DNA from: Neoroseomonas terrae
Lineage (GTDB): Bacteria; Pseudomonadota; Alphaproteobacteria; Acetobacterales; Acetobacteraceae
NCBI RefSeq assembly: GCF_018129025.1
Contig: NZ_JAAEDI010000024.1
Coordinates: 1-64,000, forward strand
Direction of reading: 5' to 3'
Length of the DNA stretch: 64,000 bases
Shown here: positions 27,260 through 36,189 of the stretch, piece by piece
Position numbering within the stretch: the stretch's first letter is position 1
Layout: each line of letters opens with the position of its first letter
Program-made: the position numbers and the translations under genes
The notes under the pieces: generated by a model
The model's database searches: none
Seen by the model: only the letters and a program-made list of their open reading frames with translations
What the model was told of the DNA's origin: nothing

Positions 27260-28453
27260 ATGACGTTCTTCAGCCAGTACGACGCCCAATTGACGACGCA
27301 CGAACAGGAACTGGTGCAGCGTGCCCGTGACTTCTGCGCGGGCGCATTCTCCAGCGAAGTCCACGACGCCCATCTTCGCGGCGAACCCTTCGCGCGCGAA
27401 TGGATCGGCAAGTGGGCCGCTCTGGGCATGTTTGGCCTGCAGTCCAGGGTCGAGGATGGCGGCCACGGCGCGTCCTTCCTGTGCAAAGTCCGTGTCGCGC
27501 AGGAGATGGCGCGGCACGGCTTTGCGGCCGCCTTCTGCCTCAACAACCTCCAAGGTCAGGCGACGCGCATCTCGAAGCAAGGCTCTGAGGAACAGCGGCG
27601 GGCGTACCTGCAGCCGCTGATGACGGGCGCCATGCTGTCGGCACCGGCGATGACGGAGCCAGGCGGTGGCAGTGATCTCGGACCGTTGGCCACGACGGCA
27701 CGCCGTGTCGACAGCGGGTGGTCGATCAGCGGGACCAAGGCCTGGATCACGAACGGCTGCATCGTCGATGCCATCACCCTGCTGGCTCGCGTGGAGGAAG
27801 ACGGCGCGCTGGCGACGTTCTTCGTGCCGCTTGGCGACGGGGCTACCGCCCGGCGCCGCGAGATCGTCATGCCGGGCGCGCGATCCTTCCGGCTCGCGGA
27901 GATCGAGTTGCGCGACCATCGCGTACCGGACAGTGCCCTCATGAGCCAGCCCGGCGAGGCGCTGCGCGCTGCCATGGAGGGTGTAAATGCGGCGCGGGTC
28001 CACGTGGCGGCCATGGCGGTTGCAAGTCTCCACGCCGCGCTGTGTGAAGCGACACGCTACTGCGCCAACCGCCAAGCCTTCGGCAAGCCGCTTCTCGCGC
28101 ATCAGGGCCTGCAATGGGAACTCGCTGAGGTGTCGGTCCGGCTGGAAGCGGCGAATGCGCTGGTGCTCAAAGCCGCGCAGCTCGTCAATGAACGTCTGTC
28201 CGCCGTGATTGCCGCTGCGCAGTGCAAGAAGTTCGCGGTCGACACCGCCATCTGGGGCATCGATCAGTGCATCCGGGCGATGGGTGCGACCGGTGCCAGC
28301 GGCACCCACCGGCTTGGGCAGCAACTCGCCGAAGTACGGCTCGCAGCCTTTGGCGATGGGACCAATGAAATGATGCTTGATCGGATCGGCCGCGGCCTTG
28401 CGAAGGACTACGCCGACGCGGTCGGGTACGATGAACGGGGTCAGCAGCCGTGA
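27260..28453 (+). CDS. Acyl-CoA dehydrogenase
   Basis: 397 residues, normal ACAD length. The N-terminal helical domain has LGMFGLQSRVEDGGHGASF; the middle beta domain has the flavin motifs SAPAMTEPGGGSDL and SGTKAWITNG; the C-terminal helical domain has ANRQAFGKPLLAHQGLQWEL, IRAMGATGASG and FGDGTNEMMLDRIGR. FAD-dependent alpha-beta oxidation of an acyl-CoA. It overlaps the CoA-transferase alpha start by 4 bases. Substrate unknown. Confidence 0.92.
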   Translation: MTFFSQYDAQLTTHEQELVQRARDFCAGAFSSEVHDAHLRGEPFAREWIGKWAALGMFGLQSRVEDGGHGASFLCKVRVAQEMARHGFAAAFCLNNLQGQATRISKQGSEEQRRAYLQPLMTGAMLSAPAMTEPGGGSDLGPLATTARRVDSGWSISGTKAWITNGCIVDAITLLARVEEDGALATFFVPLGDGATARRREIVMPGARSFRLAEIELRDHRVPDSALMSQPGEALRAAMEGVNAARVHVAAMAVASLHAALCEATRYCANRQAFGKPLLAHQGLQWELAEVSVRLEAANALVLKAAQLVNERLSAVIAAAQCKKFAVDTAIWGIDQCIRAMGATGASGTHRLGQQLAEVRLAAFGDGTNEMMLDRIGRGLAKDYADAVGYDERGQQP

Positions 28454-29112
28454 GGAACGTCGTCGTCGAATCAGCGGCAGCGGCGCTCGCCGGGCTGCGG
28501 GACGGCCACACGGTCATGGTCGGTGGCTTCGGCGGCGCGGGCATGCCGCGCGGCATCATCACGGCCGTCGCTGAGCTCGGCCTGCGCGATCTCACGCTGA
28601 TCTCGAACAACGCGGGCGCGAGTGGCGATGACCTGTCGCTCTGGTTCCGCCAAGGCATGGTGCGCCGTATCATCTGCTCCTATCCGCGCAGCGCGAAGGA
28701 CTTCGGCGCGCAGTATCGCGCCGGAACGGTCGAGCTCGAGCTCGTCCCCCAGGGAACCTTGGTCGAGCGCATCCGGGCAGGCGGCGCCGGTCTCGGTGGC
28801 TTCCTCAGCCCCGTGGGTGTCGGCACGGTGTTCGAGCAGGGCAAGCAGAAGATCGCGATCGGTGGCCGCGACTATCTGCTCGAATTGCCGCTGCGGGCGG
28901 ACTTCACCTTCGTGAAGGGCAAGGTGGCGGACACGCTCGGCAACCTCACCTTCAACAAGGCGGCGCGAAACCACTGCATCGTCATGACGACCGCCGCCGA
29001 CACCGTGGTGGCCGAGGTGGACCGGATCGTCGAGCCGGGCGAGCTCGATCCGGAGAGCATCGTCACGCCCTGCATTTTCGTTGACCGTGTGTTTGCGAGG
29101 TCGCCCGCATGA
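28450..29112 (+). CDS. 3-oxoacid CoA-transferase family, subunit A
   Basis: 220 residues from GTG overlapping the ACAD stop. DGHTVMVGGFGGAGMPRG, LISNNAGASGDDL, YPRSAKDFGAQYRAGTVELE, VPQGTLVERIRAGGAGLGGF and FVKGKVADTLGNLTFNKAARN are the alpha-subunit signatures of family I (ScoA/PcaI/AtoD). With subunit B it moves CoA from a donor acyl-CoA to a carboxylic acid, here probably the ligand of the upstream Bug protein. Overlaps subunit B by 4 bases. Confidence 0.92.
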   Translation: MRNVVVESAAAALAGLRDGHTVMVGGFGGAGMPRGIITAVAELGLRDLTLISNNAGASGDDLSLWFRQGMVRRIICSYPRSAKDFGAQYRAGTVELELVPQGTLVERIRAGGAGLGGFLSPVGVGTVFEQGKQKIAIGGRDYLLELPLRADFTFVKGKVADTLGNLTFNKAARNHCIVMTTAADTVVAEVDRIVEPGELDPESIVTPCIFVDRVFARSPA

Positions 29113-29798
29113 GCCCGCTCGATCGCGACGCGCTGGCGCGCCTGGTGGCGTCGCAGCTGCCGCACAATGCCTTCGTGAACCTCGGCATCGGGGCACCGAC
29201 GCGCATCGCCAACTTCGTGCCGAACGAAGCGGGTGTGATCCTGCACAGTGAGAACGGCATCCTCAACATGGGCCCGGCGCCGGCGCCGGGCCAGGAGGAT
29301 TGGGACCTGATCAACGCTGGGAAATCGCCGGTCACGGTCGCCGCTGGTGGTGCCTTCTTCGATTCCTCGCTGGCCTTCGCGATGATGCGCGGCGGGCATA
29401 TCGACGTGGCCGTCCTGGGCGCCTTCCAAGTCTCTTCCGGCGGCGATATCGCCAATTGGAGTACCGGCCGGAACGACGGAGAGCCGCCCGGCATTGGCGG
29501 TGCCATCGACCTGGCGGTCGGCGCCAAGACCATCTGGGTGATGATGGACCATGTCGCGCGGGATGGATCGCCGCGCATCGTCGCGGAATGCACGCTGCCG
29601 CTGACCGCCGCCGGCGTGGTGTCGCGCGTCTTCACCGGCCTCGCTATCATCGAGGTGACGCCACAGGGGCTGGAGGCCTCGGCGCTGCGGGACGGCGCGA
29701 GCCTGGAGGCGGTGCAGGCCGCCACGGGCGCACCGGTGCGCCTCGCAGGACAGGTCGCCACTATCATGGCGGATGGCACGCTGACCGGCGCACACTGA
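29109..29798 (+). CDS. 3-oxoacid CoA-transferase family, subunit B
   Basis: 229 residues. FVNLGIGAPTRIANFVPNEA, catalytic Glu in LHSENGILNMGPAP, GGAFFDSSLAFAMMRGGHID, and VMMDHVARDGSPRIVAECTLPLT are the beta-subunit (ScoB/PcaJ/AtoA) signatures. The active-site Glu forms the glutamyl-CoA intermediate. Last gene of the Bug-ACAD-CoA-transferase run, convergent with the AcuI-like reductase 21 bases away. Confidence 0.92.
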   Translation: MSPLDRDALARLVASQLPHNAFVNLGIGAPTRIANFVPNEAGVILHSENGILNMGPAPAPGQEDWDLINAGKSPVTVAAGGAFFDSSLAFAMMRGGHIDVAVLGAFQVSSGGDIANWSTGRNDGEPPGIGGAIDLAVGAKTIWVMMDHVARDGSPRIVAECTLPLTAAGVVSRVFTGLAIIEVTPQGLEASALRDGASLEAVQAATGAPVRLAGQVATIMADGTLTGAH

Positions 29799-29819
29799 CG
29801 CGCGCCGATCAGGCCGCTG

Positions 29820-30818
29820 TCACGCGGCGTCGAGTTCGGGCGCCACCGGCACCACGATCCGACCACGCACCTGCCCCGCCAGCAGGCTATCCGCCGCCGC
29901 GATGGCATCGGCCAGCGCGACTTCCTGCGTCAGCCCGGCGAAGTGCCGCACATCGAGGTCGCGGGCCAGGCGCGACCAAGCCTCCAACCGATCCGGCTCC
30001 GGGCACATCACGCTGTCGATGCCGGCCAGCGTCACGCCGCGCAGGATGAATGGTGCAACTGTCGTCGGCACCGCCATGCCCCCGGCCAAGCCGCAGGCGG
30101 CGACCACGCCGCGATACCGCATGGCCGCGCAGACATTCGCCAGCACCTGCCCGCCAGCGACATCAACCGCGCCCGCCCAGCGTTCCTTCGCCAGCGGCTT
30201 ACCCGGCGAGGTAAAGGCTGCGCGATCCATCACCTCCGCTGCGCCAAGCCGAGTCAGGTACTCCGCCTCAGCCGGCCGGCCGGTGACTGCCACCACGCGG
30301 TAGCCAAGCTTCGCGAGGAGAGCGACGGCGACGCTTCCCACGCCACCCGCGGCGCCGGTGACCAGGACTTCGCCCGCGCTTGGCTGCACGCCGTGCCGTT
30401 CCATGGCGAGGACGCAAAGCATCGCGGTGTAGCCCGCGGTGCCGATCGTCGCCGCCTGTCGCATCGTGAACGGTGCCTGGAGCGGGACCAGCCAATCCCC
30501 CTTCACGCGCGCCTTGCCGGCGAGCCCGCCCCAATGCGTTTCCCCGACGCCCCAGCCATTCAGCACGACGCGATCGCCCGCCTTCCAGGCCGGATCGTCG
30601 GAGTGCTCGACGATTCCTGCGAAGTCGATCCCGGGCACCATCGGGAAGCTGCGGACCACAGGGCCCTTGCCGGTGATGGCAAGCGCGTCCTTGTAGTTCA
30701 GCGTCGAGAAGGCGACCCGGATGGTGACGTCACCCGGCGGGAGCTGCGCATCGTCGATCTGCGTGAGGCGGGCCTGCGATCCGTCCGCGGTCTTCTCGAT
30801 GAGGATGGCGTCGTACAT
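29820..30818 (-). CDS. YhdH/AcuI-like MDR-family NADPH-dependent reductase (acryloyl-CoA reductase type)
   Basis: 332 residues. GroES-like N-terminus ([47 protein letters not shown]) and Rossmann domain ([39 protein letters not shown]). These features are diagnostic for the zinc-free YhdH/AcuI group, which reduces acrylyl-CoA to propionyl-CoA. ATG 30818 (MYDAILIEK) was chosen for AGGAG 7 bases upstream; an ATG 7 codons earlier is possible. The real substrate is unproven. Confidence 0.88.
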   Translation of the reverse strand: MYDAILIEKTADGSQARLTQIDDAQLPPGDVTIRVAFSTLNYKDALAITGKGPVVRSFPMVPGIDFAGIVEHSDDPAWKAGDRVVLNGWGVGETHWGGLAGKARVKGDWLVPLQAPFTMRQAATIGTAGYTAMLCVLAMERHGVQPSAGEVLVTGAAGGVGSVAVALLAKLGYRVVAVTGRPAEAEYLTRLGAAEVMDRAAFTSPGKPLAKERWAGAVDVAGGQVLANVCAAMRYRGVVAACGLAGGMAVPTTVAPFILRGVTLAGIDSVMCPEPDRLEAWSRLARDLDVRHFAGLTQEVALADAIAAADSLLAGQVRGRIVVPVAPELDAA

Positions 30819-30871
30819 CGGCGGCTCCTGGTCAGACATGTGATGGCTGGGGCGAGCTGGCGGGCGGGGCG

Positions 30872-32107
30872 TCAAAGGCCATCGAGGCCCTGGAAAAGAT
30901 CGTCAAGCAGGTCGGCCGCATCCTCCAGCCCGGCAGAGAGGCGGATCAGATCCTCGCCAACCCCATCGGCGAGGTGCGCCTCCGGGTGGATCGACCGGCG
31001 AGCACGATTGAGGCTCGCCGGATGCATGATGAGCGATTCGGCATCGCCAAGGCTCACGGCGCGCCCAAACAGTGACAGCCGGTCCATCAGGCGGCGGGCT
31101 CCGTCAAATCCGGTATGCAGGCCGAACGCCAGCATGCCCGATCCGGCGGACATCTGCCGTCGCGCGATCGCGTGGCCGGGGTGCGACGGCAATTGCGGAT
31201 AGCTGACCCAGCGCACCGCCGGATGCCCCTGTAGCATCGTGGCGATGGCTAGCGCGTTGTGCCCATGCCGCTCCATGCGCAGGGGAAGGGTCTTCAATCC
31301 GCGCAAGATCAGCGCGGCCGCCATCGGCGACATCGTGGCGCCAGTCAGGTAGCGGATGCCATGGCTGTGCAAGCGGGCGATTGTCGCCTTTCGGCCCATG
31401 ACTGCGCCGCCCAACACGTCGCCGTGACCGCTGATGTATTTCGTCAGCGAATGCACAACGATGTCCGCCCCATGTTCGATCGGCCGCTGCAACGCGGGTG
31501 AAGCGAATGTGCTGTCCACCGCGACCTGGATGCCCCGGGCATTCGCGCGGGCGGCGATGGCTGCAATGTCGAGCACATCACTGAGCGGGTTCACCGGCGT
31601 CTCGAAGTAGACGAGCCTCGTTCGGTCGGTCGCGGCAGCATCGAGGTTGGACGGATCCGCCAGATCGACGGGAACGACCTTGATGCCGAAGCGCGGGAGT
31701 CCCGTCTCGGTCAGTGCCATCGTGTTCGTGTAAAGCGTGCGGTGCACGACGACCTCGTCGCCCTGCGACAGCAGCCCCAGCATCAGTGTGCCGATGGCTG
31801 CCATGCCGGTTGCGAGGGCGAGGCCGGCTTCGGCGCCTTCGAGATTCGCGAGGCGGGCCTCAAGAATGGCGGTGGTCGGGTTGTATTCGCGCGCGTAGAG
31901 CATGCCGCCCTGCGCCGCAGCCGCCTCATTCTCCGCGACGCTGTCGAAAGCATAGGTCGAGGTGAAATAGACCGGTGGCGCAACCGCGCCGTGGTGGTCG
32001 GAGGGATCGTAGGCGTGGTGGATCGCGCGCGTCGTGAAGCCGAGCGGCGCATTCGCACGCCGGCTGTTGGCGCCGGATGCCGGCGGTGAGGCGTGCTGCT
32101 TGGTCAT
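30872..32107 (-). CDS. Cys/Met metabolism PLP-dependent lyase (methionine gamma-lyase/cystathionine gamma-synthase type)
   Basis: 411 residues. [19 protein letters not shown], then [19 protein letters not shown] with the phosphate-binding Tyr/Arg, [28 protein letters not shown] Lys in [18 protein letters not shown], and a C-terminal [15 protein letters not shown] are the family motifs. Members eliminate or replace sulfur or oxygen substituents at the gamma carbon. Sequence alone does not separate lyase from synthase. It shares the strand with the AcuI-like gene (53-base gap). Confidence 0.88.
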   Translation of the reverse strand: MTKQHASPPASGANSRRANAPLGFTTRAIHHAYDPSDHHGAVAPPVYFTSTYAFDSVAENEAAAAQGGMLYAREYNPTTAILEARLANLEGAEAGLALATGMAAIGTLMLGLLSQGDEVVVHRTLYTNTMALTETGLPRFGIKVVPVDLADPSNLDAAATDRTRLVYFETPVNPLSDVLDIAAIAARANARGIQVAVDSTFASPALQRPIEHGADIVVHSLTKYISGHGDVLGGAVMGRKATIARLHSHGIRYLTGATMSPMAAALILRGLKTLPLRMERHGHNALAIATMLQGHPAVRWVSYPQLPSHPGHAIARRQMSAGSGMLAFGLHTGFDGARRLMDRLSLFGRAVSLGDAESLIMHPASLNRARRSIHPEAHLADGVGEDLIRLSAGLEDAADLLDDLFQGLDGL

Positions 32108-32375
32108 CACTCGGCATCTCCACGCGGCAGGTCCAGGGAGCGGCTTCCTGGAGTCCGCCAACCAACCTATGGCCACGTCGAGGGTTCAAACACGGCCGGT
32201 TCTCGCGGATTTCGCCGGGCCAGTTCGACGAATCTGGCCGGACTGGTCCGGGCACATAGCCGCGAACTGGCCCACCACCCAGCGAGAGCCGCGCCCTAGA
32301 CTACGGCAAGCATGGCCCCGGCACCGACCGAGCCTGCGCGCGGCCCGGACCCATCCCGATCGAGGTGTTGCTGCC

Positions 32376-32903
32376 ATGAATGAAGCGCTGACCATCCCGA
32401 CCGACGCCAAGTCCACCGCTTCGCCGGCCTGCACCTGGGCGGGCACGGTCGCGCATATGCACATCACGGCTCGCGCCTTCCTCCCGATGCGTCCGCAGGA
32501 GAGCATTGAACTTGTGGCAGGGCGCGGGATCGTCGGCGATCGGTACATGCTTGGCATCGAGCAGGGCTTCTATTCCGAGAAGCCCGAGGAAGGTCGCCAG
32601 GTCACGCTATTCGAGGCCGAGGTCCTGGACGCGATCCTGCGTGACTATAAGATCGAGCTATCGCCGGAAGAGCATCGCCGCAACATCACCACGCGAGGCG
32701 TTCCGCTGAATTGGCTCGTCGGACAGCGCTTTCGCATTGGATCCTGCCTCGTCGAAGCTACCCGGCTTTCGGTGCCGTGCCGTCACATCGAGGAGATCCT
32801 GGAGAAGCAGGTCTTTGACTCGATGGTCCACCGCTCCGGCCTCAACTGCAGAATCCTTGTCGGTGGCATCGTCCGGCTAGGCGACGAGATCCGGCCGGAG
32901 TAG
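32376..32903 (+). CDS. MOSC domain protein
   Basis: 175 residues, a single MOSC domain: VAGRGIVGDRYMLGIE, QVTLFEAEVLDAI, HRRNITTRGVPLNWLVGQRF, and LSVPCRHIEEILEKQVFDS with the conserved Cys expected to ligate molybdenum cofactor. Some MOSC proteins reduce N-hydroxylated compounds and need an electron donor. A flavin/2Fe-2S reductase begins 7 bases after the stop, so the two probably form one redox pair. Confidence 0.85.
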   Translation: MNEALTIPTDAKSTASPACTWAGTVAHMHITARAFLPMRPQESIELVAGRGIVGDRYMLGIEQGFYSEKPEEGRQVTLFEAEVLDAILRDYKIELSPEEHRRNITTRGVPLNWLVGQRFRIGSCLVEATRLSVPCRHIEEILEKQVFDSMVHRSGLNCRILVGGIVRLGDEIRPE

Positions 32904-32910
32904 CGGAGGC

Positions 32911-33855
32911 ATGGCGCGGCACATCAGGCTGGTGGTGCGCAGGATCATTGCCGATGGGCCCGATACCCGTCGGCTCCTGCTGCAGGACCCCGACGGATGG
33001 CCGCTTCCGAAGTGGCGGGCCGGCGCGCATCTCGACCTACATGTGCCTGAGGTCGGTGCGCGCGCCTATAGCCTCTGCGGTGACACGGCCACCCAGGATT
33101 GCTGGGAGATTGCCGTGCGGCGCGAAGCCGGATCGCGCGGTGGAAGTGCTTGGGTGCATGATGTCCTGAACGAGGGCGACGTCGTCACCGTCAGCATGCC
33201 GCGGTGCACCTTCCCGATCGTTCTCGATTCTTCGCGGCATGTCATGGTTGCCGGCGGGATCGGCGTCACGCCCCTCCTCGCGATGGCGCACGAACTTGAG
33301 CGTCGTGGCGCCTTGTGGGAGCTGCATCTGCTTTTTCGAGGCGAGGCGCCCTGCATTGCGGCGATGGAGGGCTTGCTGCGTACCGGCAGGATCCAGTTGT
33401 ACGACACGGCGCGACAGGCCCGGCCTAGCTGGGACGCGCTGCTTGGCGGCGAGCCGATGCCCGGGCTGCACGCCTACTGCTGCGGGCCGCAGGCGATGAT
33501 CGACGGCTTCGCGGAGGCGACTGCCGGTTGGCCTGCCGGGACGACGTCCATTGAGCACTTCATCCCGCCACCCTTGCCGGCGGCCGAGGGCGCGCAACCC
33601 TACACGCTCTGCCGATCAGTGACCGGCGCGAAAATGGAGGTAGAAGCTGGCGGCAGCATGCTCCAGGCATTGCGGGCGCTCGGCGCAAAGGTCGATGCCT
33701 CCTGTGAGGGGGGCATCTGCGGTGCGTGCGAGGTGCGTTGGCTTGAAGGCGAACCAATCCATCGCGATCGCGTCCTTTCGCCGGACCGGCGCCGCACGCA
33801 CCTGATGGCCTGCGTCGCGCAATGCGGATCCGCCCGCCTGGTGGTCGAGGCGTGA
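32911..33855 (+). CDS. PDR/VanB-type oxidoreductase (FNR-like flavin domain + C-terminal 2Fe-2S ferredoxin)
   Basis: 314 residues. An FNR-like domain (RAGAHLDLHVPEVGARAYSL, SRHVMVAGGIGVTPLLAM, CCGPQAMIDGF) passes electrons from NAD(P)H to a C-terminal plant-type ferredoxin domain, in which CEGGICGACEV plus a final Cys near ACVAQC supply the four cluster ligands. Such reductases feed oxygenases or Mo enzymes. No Rieske oxygenase is nearby, so the MOSC protein immediately upstream is the likely partner. Confidence 0.9.
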   Translation: MARHIRLVVRRIIADGPDTRRLLLQDPDGWPLPKWRAGAHLDLHVPEVGARAYSLCGDTATQDCWEIAVRREAGSRGGSAWVHDVLNEGDVVTVSMPRCTFPIVLDSSRHVMVAGGIGVTPLLAMAHELERRGALWELHLLFRGEAPCIAAMEGLLRTGRIQLYDTARQARPSWDALLGGEPMPGLHAYCCGPQAMIDGFAEATAGWPAGTTSIEHFIPPPLPAAEGAQPYTLCRSVTGAKMEVEAGGSMLQALRALGAKVDASCEGGICGACEVRWLEGEPIHRDRVLSPDRRRTHLMACVAQCGSARLVVEA

Positions 33856-33939
33856 TCGCCGGCCGGAGCAATCCCGCCCGGTCAGTTGGCCACATATCAG
33901 CATCGCACCGCCGATCGCCTATGGAGATGACTTGATCGC

Positions 33940-35214
33940 ATGCACGTGTTGCGCGTGAGGCGGCCAGCGCCGTTCTTCGGCTGGCGCGTCGTGTGGGCCA
34001 CCTTCGTCATTGCGACGCTCGCTTGGGGTACGGGCTACTACGGCCCATCCGTGCTGCTGCAGGCGGTCCGGGAGTCACGCGGCTGGTCGGTGACGCTCGT
34101 CGCCACGGCTGTGTCGGCGCATTTCCTCGCCAGCGCCCTGATTGTCGCGAACCTCGCTTCCCTGCACGAACGGTTCGGTGTTGCCCGTGTCACCCGAGCG
34201 GCGGGCGTGGCGATGGCGCTGGGTCTTCTGGGTTGGGCAGTGGCGGCAGAGCCATGGCAGTTGTTCGCGGCGACTGTACTGACGGGGTTCGGATGGGCCG
34301 CGATGGGCAGCGCGGCGATCAATGCGATGGTTGCGCCATGGTTCGTGCAGCGCCGGGTCGCAGCGCTGTCGCTCGCCTTCAATGGGGCAAGCTTCGGGGG
34401 TGTTCTGTTTCCTCCGATCTGGGTCGGCCTGATCGGCTTCCTCGGCTTCGCCAATGCCGCCCTTCTCATCGGTGGGGCCATGGCCGTTTCGGTTTGGTGG
34501 ATTGCCGGGCGCTATCTGTCGAGAATGCCAGCAGAGATGGGATTGGCAGCGGATGGCGAGCCAACGAATCCTGCTGCGGCGCCCGCCGCGAAGCGAAGCG
34601 CGCTGCTGATCGAGGGCTCCCCCTGGCGGGACGCGCGGTTTCGCAGCCTTGTCACGTTTGTGTCGCTGTCGCTCGCCGCCCAGATTGGGCTGGTCGCGCA
34701 TCTCTACTCTCTGCTAATTCCCGCCTTTGGCGTGCAGATCGCGAGCTTCGGGCTCGGGCTCGCGACGATCTGTGCGGTCATCGGTCGGACGGCGTTGGGC
34801 TGGCTGCTGCCGGTAGGCGCCAATCGTCGCCGAGCCGCAGCAGCCACCTACGCTCTACAAGGGGTCGGCTCGCTCTGCTTCGTGTTTGCAGGCGGAGCGG
34901 ATGTCATGCTCTTGATCCTGGGGATCGTGCTGTTCGGGCTGGGCATTGGTAATGCGGCCTCATTGCCGCCACTGATCGTGCAGCAGGACTTTGCTCCGAC
35001 TGACACGGCACGCGTCGTCGCCCTGGTAATGGCGTTCGCCAGCGTGGCCAACGCCCTTGCTCCTGCGGCGTTCGGTCTCTTGCGAGACGCCAGTATCGGA
35101 AGTGGTGTGGACGGGCGTGCTCCTGCATTGTTTCTGACTGCTGCAGGAATCCAGTTTGCTGCGGCGGCAATCGCATTTGCTTCGCCATGCCGGGATCGTC
35201 TGCTCAGGCGCTAA
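33940..35214 (+). CDS. MFS transporter
   Basis: 424 residues with about 12 hydrophobic spans. GWRVVWATFVIATLAWGTGY starts helix 1; LHERFGVARVTRAAGVAMAL carries the loop 2-3 charged motif; a hydrophilic central loop (residues about 200-225) divides the halves. It resembles the monocarboxylate/oxalate-formate group of MFS carriers. The substrate is unknown; it may move a carboxylate linked to the preceding catabolic genes. Confidence 0.88.
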   Translation: MHVLRVRRPAPFFGWRVVWATFVIATLAWGTGYYGPSVLLQAVRESRGWSVTLVATAVSAHFLASALIVANLASLHERFGVARVTRAAGVAMALGLLGWAVAAEPWQLFAATVLTGFGWAAMGSAAINAMVAPWFVQRRVAALSLAFNGASFGGVLFPPIWVGLIGFLGFANAALLIGGAMAVSVWWIAGRYLSRMPAEMGLAADGEPTNPAAAPAAKRSALLIEGSPWRDARFRSLVTFVSLSLAAQIGLVAHLYSLLIPAFGVQIASFGLGLATICAVIGRTALGWLLPVGANRRRAAAATYALQGVGSLCFVFAGGADVMLLILGIVLFGLGIGNAASLPPLIVQQDFAPTDTARVVALVMAFASVANALAPAAFGLLRDASIGSGVDGRAPALFLTAAGIQFAAAAIAFASPCRDRLLRR

Positions 35215-35217
35215 GCA

Positions 35218-36181
35218 TTACCGGTGCTTCGTCACCTGCACCGCGAGGGTTGCCGAGCCGAGGTCGAAGGTGGCAGGCGAGATGTTCCTGGCCATGACGC
35301 GCACGGTGTTGTTGGACCAGGCCGTCGCGTCGAGCTCGATGAAGCGCGTCGAGGAAGCCAGCGCCGCATTGGCAAGGTCCCCCTGCCGCGCGCCAGCGAC
35401 GGTGACGTCGAGCAGGCTGGTTGCCCCCGCGCCAGCGATGGCAGGTCCCAAGCCGCCTCCGCCGTGAACTCCCGCTGGCCCACCGGCAGGGCCGGCGTGC
35501 CGCAGAGCAGCGCCGGCGCCGCCTCCGGCAGACCGTAGATCCCGGTCGCGCAGGCGAAGTGGCCGCCATTTAGCGGATTGAGGTGTTCCAGGCCGTCGCC
35601 GTGGCGCAGTGCACGTCGAGCCCATAGCGGTTGTTCAGGATGCGGCCGAGGATCAGCGTGGTGTCCTCAAAGCCGCGGCCGTCGCCGAGGGTGCGCAGCC
35701 CGATGCAGAAACCCGAGACCAGGCGGAGGTCGAGCAGCGAGGAATCGAGGTTCCGCGCGACGATGCCGATATCGGCCTCGCTGGCCCAGTCGGACTGGAT
35801 CTGCCGGATGACCTGGAGGTTGAGGTAGGGCTTCTCGCCATTACGGACGGTGCCGCCATCGCCCAGCGTCAGCACGGTGGCGGGCGCATTGGCGGCGCCG
35901 GTGTATTGGATCACCCCCTGCATGATCAGCCCGCGGGCGCCGCCGCCGAGGGTGACGCCGGCATCGACGTTCCAGGTACCGGTCGGGATCACGGCCAGCT
36001 TGCCATCTGCCGCGGCACGATCGAAGCAGGCCTGGATGGCGACGCGATCGTTCGCCGCGCCATCGCCGAGGCCGCCGAAGTCGCGTGGCATCACCGCCTC
36101 GCGGTCGCGCAGGTATTTTGCGAGATCGGTCTTGGAGATGTTCTGGCCGAGGACCATCAGGTCATCGATGCGGGCGGCCAT
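35218..36181 (-). pseudogene. Phage tail fibre/tailspike-type protein, broken by two frameshifts
   Basis: The N-terminal part from ATG 36181 has MPRDFGGLGDGAANDRVAIQ and IPTGTWNVDAGVTLG, a pectate-lyase-like tailspike start, and stops after ATAWNTSIR. The frame then shifts to NPLNGGHFACATGIYGLPEA and EFTAEAAWDLPSL. It shifts again at a G-run near 35430 to TSLLDVTVAGA and a C-terminal beta domain ending SATLAVQVTKHR. Joined, the parts form one tail protein of about 320 residues. The start lies 9 bases downstream of the J-like gene. Confidence 0.75.
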
Positions 36182-36189
36182 GTCGCCTC

